Origin: a virus
DNA: 22,998 nucleotides
Strand: one strand, 5' to 3'
IMG/VR virus record: IMGVR_UViG_3300005529_000348
Span: 1 to 22,998 of that record
The stretch's first letter is position 1. Every line of letters starts with the position of its first letter. The position numbers and the translations under genes were made by a program. Of this stretch, positions 1 to 6,737 are shown piece by piece. The notes under the pieces were generated by a model. The model had not been told where the DNA came from and did no database searches. It worked only from the letters and a program-made list of their open reading frames with translations.

Positions 1-25
1 GGCTCGGCAACGCGGAGGGGTTCTG

Positions 26-277
26 ATGTTCTACGGCACGGCTTCCACTCCGACGGGTGATCCGCCGTTCGGCATGCGAATCCAGCGCGGAATGTGCTCC
101 ACGGGTTGTCCGTACTACACCTGCTGCTCAGACGATTGCCCGTGGCGCGAAGGCACCGGCCAGTTCGTGGTGGTCGCTGCAGAGCGGGAGCCGACGTTCC
201 CGTTCCCCAAGGCGAAGCCGCAGCCGCGCCGGCCGTTCCACGAGAGGATCAACCGGAAGCCGTGGGAGCGGCGCTAG
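26..277 (+). CDS. Small cysteine-rich phage protein, unknown function
   Basis: This 83-residue protein is not recognised. A strong ribosome binding site (GGAGGGG, 14-20) lies five bases before the ATG. The start overlaps a TGA at 24-26 that closes a frame entering from the left edge (codons from 3), so the gene is probably coupled to an upstream gene, plausibly terminase, that is outside the window. Five cysteines are packed between about residues 24 and 38 (CSTGCPYYTCCSDDCPW), a spacing that could bind zinc or form disulfides. The C-terminal third is basic and proline-rich. It is transcribed in the same direction as the portal cluster and 23 bases before the next gene. Being a real gene is likely from the SD, overlap and packing; no function is inferred. 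Confidence 0.6.
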   Translation: MFYGTASTPTGDPPFGMRIQRGMCSTGCPYYTCCSDDCPWREGTGQFVVVAAEREPTFPFPKAKPQPRRPFHERINRKPWERR

Positions 278-300
278 AACGTTTCAACAGGGAGAAGACC

Positions 301-795
301 ATGCCAGGACCAGACGAGATGAACGGCCACGCGATCGCGCCGGACATGACGAGCGAGAACCCGGACCGCGACGTGGAGGAGCAGGCGGCCCGCGAAGCCT
401 CGATGCCGACGCCCGAGCAGCGCCAAGCGGTCATCGACGCGGCGACGCAGAGAATCCGCGACGCGGAAAAGCAGCACGCCGCTCTCCACGTAAACGGCGC
501 GCATCCGCAGCCGGACCAGACCGCCGTCCAGAAGGCGGAGGCCGTCGTCGACGCGCAGCTCCGTCAGGTGATCGGCGTGACGATCCGGGGAATCCTGGTG
601 TCGTCGCCGGGCTTCCCTTCGGACGTCATCTGCCGGTCCATAGCCCGGGTGACCGGCGCGCTGCTCTGCGATGCCGTGCACGCCGATCTCGCGTTGATGC
701 TGAAGCACAGAGCGGGCATAAAGGACGCGTTCAAGGCCGGCGTCGATTCAACAAAGGTCAACGGCGGCGCAGCCGCGGTGCCAGCCAAACGCTGA
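301..795 (+). CDS. Hypothetical protein upstream of portal
   Basis: A 164-residue protein of unknown function. The ATG at 301 is preferred over an earlier in-frame start at 94 because it is preceded by GGGAGAAG at SD distance and avoids a long overlap with the cysteine-rich gene upstream. The first 80 residues are polar and charged, probably partly disordered, with a Gln/Lys/Ala-rich helix near residues 38-62. The C-terminal half (about 85-145) looks like a compact helical domain with hydrophobic residues (VIGVTIRGILVSSPGF, then DVICRSIARVTGALL). No catalytic motif is visible. It lies 12 bases before the portal gene, so it is probably co-translated with it. It could be a small head-packaging accessory protein, but only its position suggests that. 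Confidence 0.6.
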   Translation: MPGPDEMNGHAIAPDMTSENPDRDVEEQAAREASMPTPEQRQAVIDAATQRIRDAEKQHAALHVNGAHPQPDQTAVQKAEAVVDAQLRQVIGVTIRGILVSSPGFPSDVICRSIARVTGALLCDAVHADLALMLKHRAGIKDAFKAGVDSTKVNGGAAAVPAKR

Positions 796-807
796 TCGAG
801 GGGTTCG

Positions 808-2388
808 ATGGGGGAGATCACCGTCCAGGGTTCGGAACTCGGCAACGCGCTGACCGAGATGCTGATGGCTCCGGAGATCATCCCCGGAGACCAGCCCTCC
901 TACGAAATCTGCAAGACGCTTTGGATTTACCACCCGCTCGGCAAGAAGATGGTCGAGTCGCCGATCGAGATGGCGCAGTGCCAGGAGCGCGAGATCAGCG
1001 TTCCTGCCAGCCCGGAGAGCCGCTGCGTCGCGGCCTTCCGGAAAGAATGGGAGACCATCGGCGCCGACGACAAGATCCTCAACGTCATGTCGACCTCGCG
1101 GGCCTACGGAATCGCCTCCATCGCGCTGATGGCGCAGGACGTGCCGGCGAACCAGCCCGTCGACCCGAAGGCCTACTGGAAGCTGCAGCTCAGCTTCAAC
1201 ATCCTCGACCCGCTGAACACCGCGGGCTCGCTGGTGCTGAACCAGGACCCGAACTCCATCGACTTCCAGAAGGTCGTCGGGGTGTCGGTCGGCGGCGTCC
1301 CGTACCACCGCAGCCGCACCGTGACGATGATGCACGAGCGGCCGGTCTACATCGCCTACACGTCGTCGGCGTTCGGCTTCGTCGGCCGGTCGGTCTTCCA
1401 GCGGGCGCTGTTCCCGCTGAAGTCCTTCATCCAGACGATGGTCACCGACGACCTGGTGGTGAAGAAGGCGGGCGTCTTCATCGCCAAGCTGAAGGCCGCC
1501 GGCGCCATCATCAACAACGTCATGCAGCGCATGGCCGGGCTGAAGCGCCTATTCGTCAAGGAGGCGACGAACGGCAACGTGATCTCGATCGGCACGGAGG
1601 AGGAGATCGAGACGCTCAACATGCAGAACGTCGACAAGGCGTTCGGCATGGCGCGGAAGAACATCCTGGAGAACATCGCCGTCTCGGCCGACATGCCGGC
1701 GGAGTTCCTCAACAGCGAGACCTTCGCGGAGGGGTTCGCCGACGGCACCGAGGACGCGAAGCGGGTCGCGCAGTACGTCGGGCGGGTCCGCCGGCAGATG
1801 CGGCCGCTCTACGCGTTCTTCGACGGGATCGTGATGCGGCGCGCCTGGAACCCGGACTTCTACAAGATCATCCAGGAGGAGTTCCCGGACTATAGGTCGA
1901 TCCCCTACGAGCAGGCGTTCTACAAGTGGAGCAACAGCTTCACCGCTGAGTGGCCGAACCTCCTGACCGAGCCGGACAGCGAGAAGGTCAAGACCGACGA
2001 CGTCAAGCTGAAGGCGATCATCGCGACCGTCGAGGTCTTCGGGCCGATGATGGACCCGGAGAACAAGGCGACGCTGCTGATGTGGGCGCAGGACAACATC
2101 AACGAGAACAAGCTGATGTTCACCGACCCGATGGTCCTCGACTTCGAGGCCCTTCGGACCTACGTCCCGCCGCAGCCGATGGTCGAGCCCGGCGAGCCGA
2201 AGCCGTTCTCCGCGGCCGACGCCGCCGAGTCGATCCGCACCGGCAAGGGCGCGCCGCACGGCCGCCGGCGCCACCTCACGAACGCGGAGCTTCTCGACCT
2301 CGTCGACATGATGCAGAAGGCGGACCCGCAGGGCTTACCGCCGCCCGAGGCGACGCGTATGCTGACGGGACCGCGCATCGCGGCTTGA
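808..2388 (+). CDS. Phage portal protein (DUF1073 type)
   Basis: This 526-residue protein is most likely the portal, the dodecameric ring at the capsid vertex through which DNA is packaged and to which the neck and tail attach. It resembles the DUF1073 portal family. Seen here are an N-terminal region with KTLWIYHPLGKKMVESP, a central helical part (VDKAFGMARKNILENIAVSADMP, with FLNSETFAEGFADGTEDAKR after it) and a C-terminal segment (PYEQAFYKWSNSFTAEWPNL) typical of these portals. Length is normal for the family. The ATG has GAGGGG about five bases upstream. Databases sometimes name this family after the anti-CBASS protein Acb1 because some members are linked to it; I see no 2H-phosphoesterase HxT/HxS pair here. 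Its position before the MuF, protease and capsid genes supports the call. Confidence 0.88.
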   Translation: MGEITVQGSELGNALTEMLMAPEIIPGDQPSYEICKTLWIYHPLGKKMVESPIEMAQCQEREISVPASPESRCVAAFRKEWETIGADDKILNVMSTSRAYGIASIALMAQDVPANQPVDPKAYWKLQLSFNILDPLNTAGSLVLNQDPNSIDFQKVVGVSVGGVPYHRSRTVTMMHERPVYIAYTSSAFGFVGRSVFQRALFPLKSFIQTMVTDDLVVKKAGVFIAKLKAAGAIINNVMQRMAGLKRLFVKEATNGNVISIGTEEEIETLNMQNVDKAFGMARKNILENIAVSADMPAEFLNSETFAEGFADGTEDAKRVAQYVGRVRRQMRPLYAFFDGIVMRRAWNPDFYKIIQEEFPDYRSIPYEQAFYKWSNSFTAEWPNLLTEPDSEKVKTDDVKLKAIIATVEVFGPMMDPENKATLLMWAQDNINENKLMFTDPMVLDFEALRTYVPPQPMVEPGEPKPFSAADAAESIRTGKGAPHGRRRHLTNAELLDLVDMMQKADPQGLPPPEATRMLTGPRIAA

Positions 2389-2401
2389 CGGGGAGAGCAT
2401 C

Positions 2402-2605
2402 ATGGCGAACGAAAAAGAAGTTCAGGAAGAAGGGATGGGCCTGCTGGTGGCCGGCATCAAGGCGCTGCGGGACTTCCTCGACGGGAAGGCGTTCTTTCAG
2501 ATCGAAACCCAGACCGGTGCCGCTCCGCCAAACTTCGACCGATCCGCCCCGTCTGCGCCTCCCGGCAGCGTCCGTCGCGTGCGCTTCATGCGCGATCAGA
2601 CGTGA
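2402..2605 (+). CDS. Small hypothetical protein after portal
   Basis: A 67-residue protein of unknown function. A good SD (GGGGAGAG) precedes the ATG, and the gene begins 13 bases after the portal stop. The N-terminal half is an acidic then amphipathic helix (KEVQEEGMGLLVAGIKALRDF). The C-terminal half is proline- and arginine-rich and probably unstructured. Its stop codon overlaps the start of the next short reading frame (TGATG). It may be a small portal-associated or head protein, but that rests on position alone. Confidence 0.6.
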   Translation: MANEKEVQEEGMGLLVAGIKALRDFLDGKAFFQIETQTGAAPPNFDRSAPSAPPGSVRRVRFMRDQT

Positions 2606-2787
2606 TGGCGCGGCCCTGGCCGCCGCGCTCGGCCTACGCGCGCTTCTGGCTTCGCCATCGGCTTCGCCGGTTCTTCCGTTCCGGTCGCCCGACTCAGGTT
2701 ACGGTTTCGGAAGTGACCCGCGCGGTGTGGCCGCTGGGGATCGGCGCGCCGACGGAGATGCCGTCAGGATTCCGGAGGTCCGCGTGA
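2605..2787 (+). CDS. Very small basic hypothetical protein (uncertain)
   Basis: A possible 60-residue protein starting at the ATG that overlaps the previous stop (TGATG); a GTG at 2602 would add one residue. It is rich in Arg, Trp, Phe and Pro (RFWLRHRLRRFF) and resembles no family I recognise. There is no clear SD, so it would depend on re-initiation by coupling. Its end overlaps the GTG of the next gene (GTGA). The composition is unusual and could be a GC-rich shadow, so confidence is low. The main support is the neat start and stop overlaps on both sides. Confidence 0.35.
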   Translation: MARPWPPRSAYARFWLRHRLRRFFRSGRPTQVTVSEVTRAVWPLGIGAPTEMPSGFRRSA

Positions 2788-3005
2788 CCGTCACGGCGTT
2801 CCCGCTGAGCAAAGCGACGCCGCCCGGTCAGCGTCTGCGGACCGAGGAGCCCTGCTCGGTCGTCATCCTCCCAACGGTGCGGATCGAGCGATACGAGGAG
2901 TCCGCCGAGGCCGCGTTCGAGGCTTTGTCGCCGTCGGCGCAAAAACGTGCGGCGCGGATCATGAAGCGGTACACCGAGGCGAAGCGAGATGCCGAAGCAA
3001 CGTGA
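2784..3005 (+). CDS. Small hypothetical protein, GTG start
   Basis: A 73-residue protein starting at GTG 2784, chosen because GGAGG lies at 2774-2778 and the start overlaps the upstream TGA (GTGA). The frame is open far upstream, but no good start exists there. The sequence is a plausible small fold: a beta-rich N-terminus (VTVTAFPLSKATPPGQRL, then SVVILPTVRIERYEE) and a C-terminal helix rich in Ala, Lys and Arg. It overlaps the MuF-like gene by 17 bases, which suggests coupling. Function is unknown; it is a portal-to-MuF spacer gene of the head cluster. Confidence 0.55.
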   Translation: MTVTAFPLSKATPPGQRLRTEEPCSVVILPTVRIERYEESAEAAFEALSPSAQKRAARIMKRYTEAKRDAEAT

Positions 3006-4128
3006 CCGCTTCCAGGAGGTCCTGACCGAAGCCATCGACGACATGATGGAGCACGGGTTCGACTCGGTCGAGCGCGTGCAGCACTGGACGAGGCGGCTCG
3101 CCGAGGCGGCCGGGGAATCGTCCCGCATGTCGGAGCAGGATCTCGCCAAGATGCTCCGCGAGGAGCTGGCCAGAACCTACAAGCGCATGGTCGAGGACGG
3201 CGGCCTCGTCAAATTCCATCCCGGCGTCCAGCGGTTCACCATCGACAAGCTGAAGCCCGCCATGCGGTCCGAGCTCGACCGCCGGATCATGGCGTCGGCC
3301 GACCTCATCAAGCTGAACCGCGAGCAGGCCATCGCGAAGACGCTGCAACGCTTCCAGGGCTGGTCGACCAGCATCCCGCCGAACGGCGTTTCGGGGGAGA
3401 AGAAGGCGGCGGTCAAGGCGAACGTCCGGAAGTCGCTGACGCAGCTCCCGTTCGAGGAGCGCCGCGTCCTGATCGACCAGGGCCACAAGCTGACGGCGGC
3501 GATCTCCGAGATCGTCGCCTCCGACGGCGGGGCCATCGCCGGCCGGTGGCGATCGAACTGGCGGCAGGCCGGCTACGACTACCGCGAGGACCACAAGGAG
3601 CGAGACGAGCAGGTCTACCTCGTCCGCGATTCGTGGGCCCACCAGCGCGGCCTCGTGAAGAAGGGCGGCAACCCGTTCTACGACGAGATCACGGCGGTCG
3701 GGCAGGAGCCGTTCTGCCGGTGCTACATGGTTTGGCTCTACAACCTTCGCGACCTCCCTCAAGACATGCTGACCGTGAAGGGCAAGGACGCGCTCGGCGA
3801 GGCGCGCGCCAAGGTCGGCCGGTTCGCCGACTCCGAGAAGGCGCCGAAGGAGCAGGTCGACTACGTTACCGCCTGGGCCGACCCGGAGACGCGCTGCGCG
3901 CGCTGCTCGATGTTCGTCCAGATGAGCGCGGGCGAGGTCGGCAACAAATGCACGGCGGTCGAGGGGACCATCGACGCCTCCGCGCACTGCCGCCTGTTCA
4001 AGCCGGCGCGGGCGAAGACCGACGTCGCTCCCAAGGTCGGCGCCGCGGCGGACGTCCTCCGGATCGAGCGGGTACGCGCGCTGATCGCCGACGCGACGTC
4101 CAAGGCCGGGCTCGACCTCAGCCGGTAG
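2989..4128 (+). CDS. MuF-like minor head protein with C-terminal HiPIP-like cysteine domain
   Basis: This 379-residue protein matches the phage Mu gpF-like head morphogenesis family, which acts near the portal during capsid assembly and may be ejected with DNA. The N-terminal about 170 residues are helical. The MuF-like core is around 185-255: RWRSNWRQAGYDYREDHKERDE, then GGNPFYDEI and PFCRCYMVW (Cys 243 and 245). Residues about 292-340 form an extra module with cysteines 303, 306, 321 and 334, that is C-x2-C-x14-C-x12-C, ending CRLFKP. That spacing resembles high-potential iron-sulfur proteins and small phage proteins sharing this pattern; a zinc site is the alternative. The start is set by GAGG upstream and by the tight overlap with the previous gene. 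The MuF call is firm; the metal site is inferred. Confidence 0.82.
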   Translation: MPKQRDRFQEVLTEAIDDMMEHGFDSVERVQHWTRRLAEAAGESSRMSEQDLAKMLREELARTYKRMVEDGGLVKFHPGVQRFTIDKLKPAMRSELDRRIMASADLIKLNREQAIAKTLQRFQGWSTSIPPNGVSGEKKAAVKANVRKSLTQLPFEERRVLIDQGHKLTAAISEIVASDGGAIAGRWRSNWRQAGYDYREDHKERDEQVYLVRDSWAHQRGLVKKGGNPFYDEITAVGQEPFCRCYMVWLYNLRDLPQDMLTVKGKDALGEARAKVGRFADSEKAPKEQVDYVTAWADPETRCARCSMFVQMSAGEVGNKCTAVEGTIDASAHCRLFKPARAKTDVAPKVGAAADVLRIERVRALIADATSKAGLDLSR

Positions 4129-4147
4129 CTTCGGTTAACATCGATTC

Positions 4148-4314
4148 GCAGCGTGGCGAAGTGCCGAAAGGCACTTGCTGCACGAGCGAGGCGGCGGGGG
4201 AGCGAACCCGCGCTGAACAGGCGGCGCGCTAACCGTGCTTGCGAATGGCGGCTCGGGGGCGTGATGCAGGCTACAGGTGGGGCTGCGACCGCCGGCTGAA
4301 GGCCCCCAGTGCCG
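4148..4314 (+). ncRNA. Possible structured RNA in the gap before the tRNA
   Basis: Bases 4129-4350 hold no convincing gene. The strand can fold into two notable helices. First, GCAGC (4148-4152) pairs with GCTGC (4177-4181) and encloses AAGTGCC-GAAA-GGCACTT (4159-4176), giving 12 pairs, a GAAA tetraloop and a one-sided six-base bulge. Second, CGGC (4249-4252) and GGGGGC (4255-4260) pair with GCCCCC (4302-4307) and GCCG (4311-4314) across a small internal loop. No T-run follows either, so neither is a standard terminator. I match it to no known RNA family. High GC makes chance pairing common, so this is only a candidate. Confidence 0.25.
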
Positions 4315-4350
4315 GAGTAGCGACCGGCCCTCGCGCGATTAAAAAGTTCT

Positions 4351-4425
4351 GCGGTCCTAGCTCAATGGCAGAGCAGGAGCCTTCCAAGCTCACGACGCGG
4401 GGTTCGATTCCCCCGGACCGCTCCA
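4351..4425 (+). tRNA. tRNA-Gly (anticodon TCC), encoded CCA
   Basis: A full cloverleaf can be drawn. The acceptor GCGGTCC (4351-4357) pairs perfectly with GGACCGC (4415-4421), the discriminator is T4422, and CCA is encoded at 4423-4425. The D-arm is GCTC-AATGGCA-GAGC. The anticodon loop CTTCCAA (4381-4387) places TCC at 4383-4385, reading GGA/GGG glycine codons. The T-loop is TTCGATT with a GGGG/CCCC stem. Two weak spots are visible: a G.A mismatch at the top of the anticodon stem (27-43) and a C.C at the base of the T-stem (49-65). It sits inside the late cluster, so it is probably phage-encoded rather than an attachment site. Confidence 0.9.
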
Positions 4426-4465
4426 CCGCCCGCGCTGCTCTCCTGATTGTTCCTCGCACATTTCG

Positions 4466-4473
4466 TGTTATAG
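4466..4473 (+). promoter_or_regulatory. Promoter-like motif TGTTATAG
   Basis: The sequence TGTTATAG lies 31 bases before the ATG at 4505, in an AT-richer patch between the tRNA and the next gene. TTGTTC at 4447-4452 could serve as a -35 element if TATAGA (4469-4474) is the -10, giving a 16-base spacer. Similar motifs lie in other long gaps of this cluster (see findings). It is a weak prediction made from sequence alone. Confidence 0.3.
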
Positions 4474-4504
4474 AAGTTCGACCACGTTGGGGGGAACGTA
4501 AGCG

Positions 4505-4768
4505 ATGCCGCTCGAGCCCGGCTCCTCGCAGGAGGTCATCTCCCGTAACATCGCGACCGAGGTCCGCTCCGGCAAAGACCCGAAGCAGGCCGCCGCGATC
4601 GCCTACTCGAAAGCGCGCGAAGATGCCGACCACGACCACGTCACCGTTGGAAAGGGACCGCTCTCCCGCGTGGTGTCCGTGGGGATGATGATGGACGCCA
4701 TCCAGTGCGCGGCAGATCAGGTCGCGGACCTCGCGATGCGCGTCGACGCTCTCATGGCGAAGCGATGA
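4505..4768 (+). CDS. Small phage protein with PLxxGxS...GKxxxQAxAIA motif
   Basis: An 87-residue protein. Its N-terminal half ([19 protein letters not shown], then [16 protein letters not shown]) matches a motif common in small phage proteins, often near head genes and sometimes fused to head-maturation proteins. The biochemical role of the motif is not known to me. Residues about 55-87 form a second helix ([20 protein letters not shown]). The start has GGGGGGAA eight to nine bases upstream. It ends in ATGA overlap with the Nudix-protease gene, so the two are translationally coupled. That coupling and the motif's usual neighbourhood suggest a part in capsid assembly or maturation; this is inference. 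Confidence 0.7.
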   Translation: MPLEPGSSQEVISRNIATEVRSGKDPKQAAAIAYSKAREDADHDHVTVGKGPLSRVVSVGMMMDAIQCAADQVADLAMRVDALMAKR

Positions 4769-6696
4769 CCAAGGCCGCAGGAATCCTTTTCGTCACCGCG
4801 GACGGCAAGGCGCTGTTCCTGAAGCGCGGCCCGTCCGCGCCGGACTGCGCTGGCTGCTGGGACTTCCCCGGCGGCGGACGCGAGGGCGACGAGACCGCCG
4901 AGCAGACCGCGCTGCGCGAAGCGATCGAGGAGGTCGGGAAAATCCCGGCCGGCACCAGAGTTTTCCACACCCGAACCAGATCACCCCGGCCGGAAACGGT
5001 CGGCGTGGGGGTCGGCGCGGCGCCTTTACTCCCTGTTCAGGCCGCCGCGCCGCCTTCCCCCGTTCCGTCCCCTGCGATGAGCCCGGACGTCGACTTCACG
5101 ACGTTCGTCCAGCGGGTGCCGGAGGAGTTCGTCCCGGACATCAACGACGAGCACGAGGGATGGGCATGGGCGCCGATCTCGTCTCCCCCGGAGCCGCTTC
5201 ACCCGGGCTGCAGAATCGCGCTGGAACGCTTGTCGATGGACGAGTTAGGGGTCGCGCGGGCCATCGCCGACGGCAGGCTGATCTCGCCGCAGCGATACGA
5301 GAACATGACGATGTTCGCGATCCGGATCACGGGGACCGACGTCGCCTACCGGAACGCGATCGACGAGTTCGTCTACCGCAACCCCGACAACTATCTGACC
5401 GATGAATTTCTGGCCCGGTGCAACGGTCTCCCGGTGGTCTGGCTGCGCCGCTCCGGCGACGAAGAAGGCTTCCATCCGAAGGGCTCGCTGCTCAACAGCG
5501 AGGAGTTCGGCGAAAGAGTTGTAGGATCGATCATGTTGCCGTATATTGCCGGCAACGAAGTCTGGGGCGTCGCGAAAATCTTCGACGATGCCGCAGCCGC
5601 AGAGATGGAGGCGAAGCAGCTCTCGACGTCGCCGGCGGTGTTCTTCCGAAACCTGTCCGACAACGCGAAGCTGAAACTCGAGGACGGATCGACGCTCCTG
5701 ATCGAAGGGAAGCCGAGCCTCCTCGACCACGTCTGCATCTGCGAGCAAGGGGTTTGGGACAAGGGTCGCGATCCGACCGGCGTCCGTTCCGAAGCACGAG
5801 GGGACTCAGCTATGACGCCAGAGGAAAAGGCCAAGGCCGACGCGGAAGCCAAGATGAAGGCGGACGCCGAAGCGGAGGAGGCCAAGAAGAAGGCCGACGC
5901 TGAGAAGGAAGAAAAAGAAAAGGCGGATGCGGCCAAGAAGGCCGACGAGGAGAAGGACAAGAACCCCTTCGCCGACGCCATGAAGTCGATGGCCGACAGC
6001 GTCGCTAAGATCGGCGACGCGGTGGTCAAAATCGGCGCCCGCGTCGACTCGATGGAGGACGACGCGAAGAAGAAGGCCGACGCCGAGGCCGAGGAGAAGC
6101 GCAAGGCCGGCGACCCCGAGCAGCTCAAGGCCGACAAGTCCCGCAAGGACGCCGAGGAGAAGGCCGCCAAGGAGAAGGCGGACGCGGAGGAGGCCGAGAA
6201 GAAGAAGGCCGACGCCGCCGCCCTCAAGACGGTCTCCGACCGCATCGACGAGGTCAAGGGCATGCTCCCGAAGCAGATGACCGACAAGGACTTCCACGCC
6301 GTGGCCGACAGCCAGGCGCGCGCGGACTCGGTCTTCTCGCTGTTCGGCGAGCGCGCTCCGATCCCGCTGCAGGGCGAGACCGCCTCGCTCTACGACCGCC
6401 GCGTCGCGCGCCAGCTCGTCAAGCACAGCCCGACGTGGTCCAAGATCGACATCACCTCGGCGGCGTTCGCCGACGACGCCGCCTTCGCCATCGTCCGGGA
6501 CCAAGTGTTCGCGGACGCCCAGAAGGCGGCGATGAGCCCGTCCGCGCTGCCGAACGGTGGCCTGCGGATGATCTCGAAGCCGAGCGGCGGTCATATTATC
6601 AACGAGTTCCACGGCGATCCGGACTCGTGGATGGGACCGATGGCCGGCGCGACCCGCCGGTTCGTCACCCGCATCAACGAGCGGCAGCCGAACTGA
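4765..6696 (+). CDS. Nudix + DUF2213-like head maturation protease + scaffold polyprotein
   Basis: A 643-residue multidomain head protein. Residues 1-60 begin a Nudix fold with a perfect Nudix box at about 37-59 (G-x5-E-x7-REAIEEVG; E52, E55 and E56 metal-binding). A Pro/Ala-rich stretch at about 73-107 interrupts it before the fold resumes ([14 protein letters not shown]). Residues about 175-335 resemble DUF2213-type prohead proteases: H237 in FHPKG, S287/S289 in QLSTSPAV and H322 in LLDHVCIC would give a His-Ser-His set like family S78. Residues about 350-485 are a Lys/Ala/Glu/Asp coiled-coil typical of scaffolds, followed by a C-terminal domain to 643. The start overlaps the upstream stop (ATGA). 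Expected role: assemble the procapsid, then cleave head proteins. What the Nudix part hydrolyses is unknown. Confidence 0.85.
   Translation: MTKAAGILFVTADGKALFLKRGPSAPDCAGCWDFPGGGREGDETAEQTALREAIEEVGKIPAGTRVFHTRTRSPRPETVGVGVGAAPLLPVQAAAPPSPVPSPAMSPDVDFTTFVQRVPEEFVPDINDEHEGWAWAPISSPPEPLHPGCRIALERLSMDELGVARAIADGRLISPQRYENMTMFAIRITGTDVAYRNAIDEFVYRNPDNYLTDEFLARCNGLPVVWLRRSGDEEGFHPKGSLLNSEEFGERVVGSIMLPYIAGNEVWGVAKIFDDAAAAEMEAKQLSTSPAVFFRNLSDNAKLKLEDGSTLLIEGKPSLLDHVCICEQGVWDKGRDPTGVRSEARGDSAMTPEEKAKADAEAKMKADAEAEEAKKKADAEKEEKEKADAAKKADEEKDKNPFADAMKSMADSVAKIGDAVVKIGARVDSMEDDAKKKADAEAEEKRKAGDPEQLKADKSRKDAEEKAAKEKADAEEAEKKKADAAALKTVSDRIDEVKGMLPKQMTDKDFHAVADSQARADSVFSLFGERAPIPLQGETASLYDRRVARQLVKHSPTWSKIDITSAAFADDAAFAIVRDQVFADAQKAAMSPSALPNGGLRMISKPSGGHIINEFHGDPDSWMGPMAGATRRFVTRINERQPN
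5812..6696 (+). CDS. Nested in-frame scaffold protein (internal start)
   Basis: An internal ATG at 5812 (Met350 of the polyprotein) is preceded by AGGGGA at 5799-5804 with a seven-base spacer, one of the better SD sequences in the window. It falls exactly at the junction between the protease domain and the charged coiled-coil. Starting there gives a 294-residue protein holding only the scaffold helix and the C-terminal domain. This copies the arrangement of lambda C/Nu3 and related phages, where a free scaffold is made from an in-frame start inside the protease gene, giving excess scaffold over protease. The SD and domain boundary are seen; actual use of the start is inferred. Confidence 0.6.
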   Translation: MTPEEKAKADAEAKMKADAEAEEAKKKADAEKEEKEKADAAKKADEEKDKNPFADAMKSMADSVAKIGDAVVKIGARVDSMEDDAKKKADAEAEEKRKAGDPEQLKADKSRKDAEEKAAKEKADAEEAEKKKADAAALKTVSDRIDEVKGMLPKQMTDKDFHAVADSQARADSVFSLFGERAPIPLQGETASLYDRRVARQLVKHSPTWSKIDITSAAFADDAAFAIVRDQVFADAQKAAMSPSALPNGGLRMISKPSGGHIINEFHGDPDSWMGPMAGATRRFVTRINERQPN

Positions 6697-6737
6697 CCGT
6701 CGGCTGAACCCATCGATCCACCGGAGACCGAAAGACC

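Noticed and set aside
57-1895. Long + strand frame of 612 codons over the first genes
   Set aside because: It overlaps the portal in another frame, is very Arg-rich and low in hydrophobic residues, and lacks any family pattern. The portal frame explains the region.
4190-4250. Possible reverse-strand tRNA remnant (GAGCGAACCC and CGCTAACC resemble tRNA arms)
   Set aside because: The T-stem would have two mismatches, the anticodon stem needs a ten-base loop, and no acceptor helix of normal length can be made.
4351-4425. tRNA gene as a prophage attachment site
   Set aside because: It is embedded in the middle of head genes with no integrase nearby and no duplicated tRNA 3' end noticed elsewhere in the window.
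4239-4688. Open frame running across the tRNA
   Set aside because: It reads through a tRNA and overlaps the well-supported gene at 4505 in another frame; no SD and no recognisable product.
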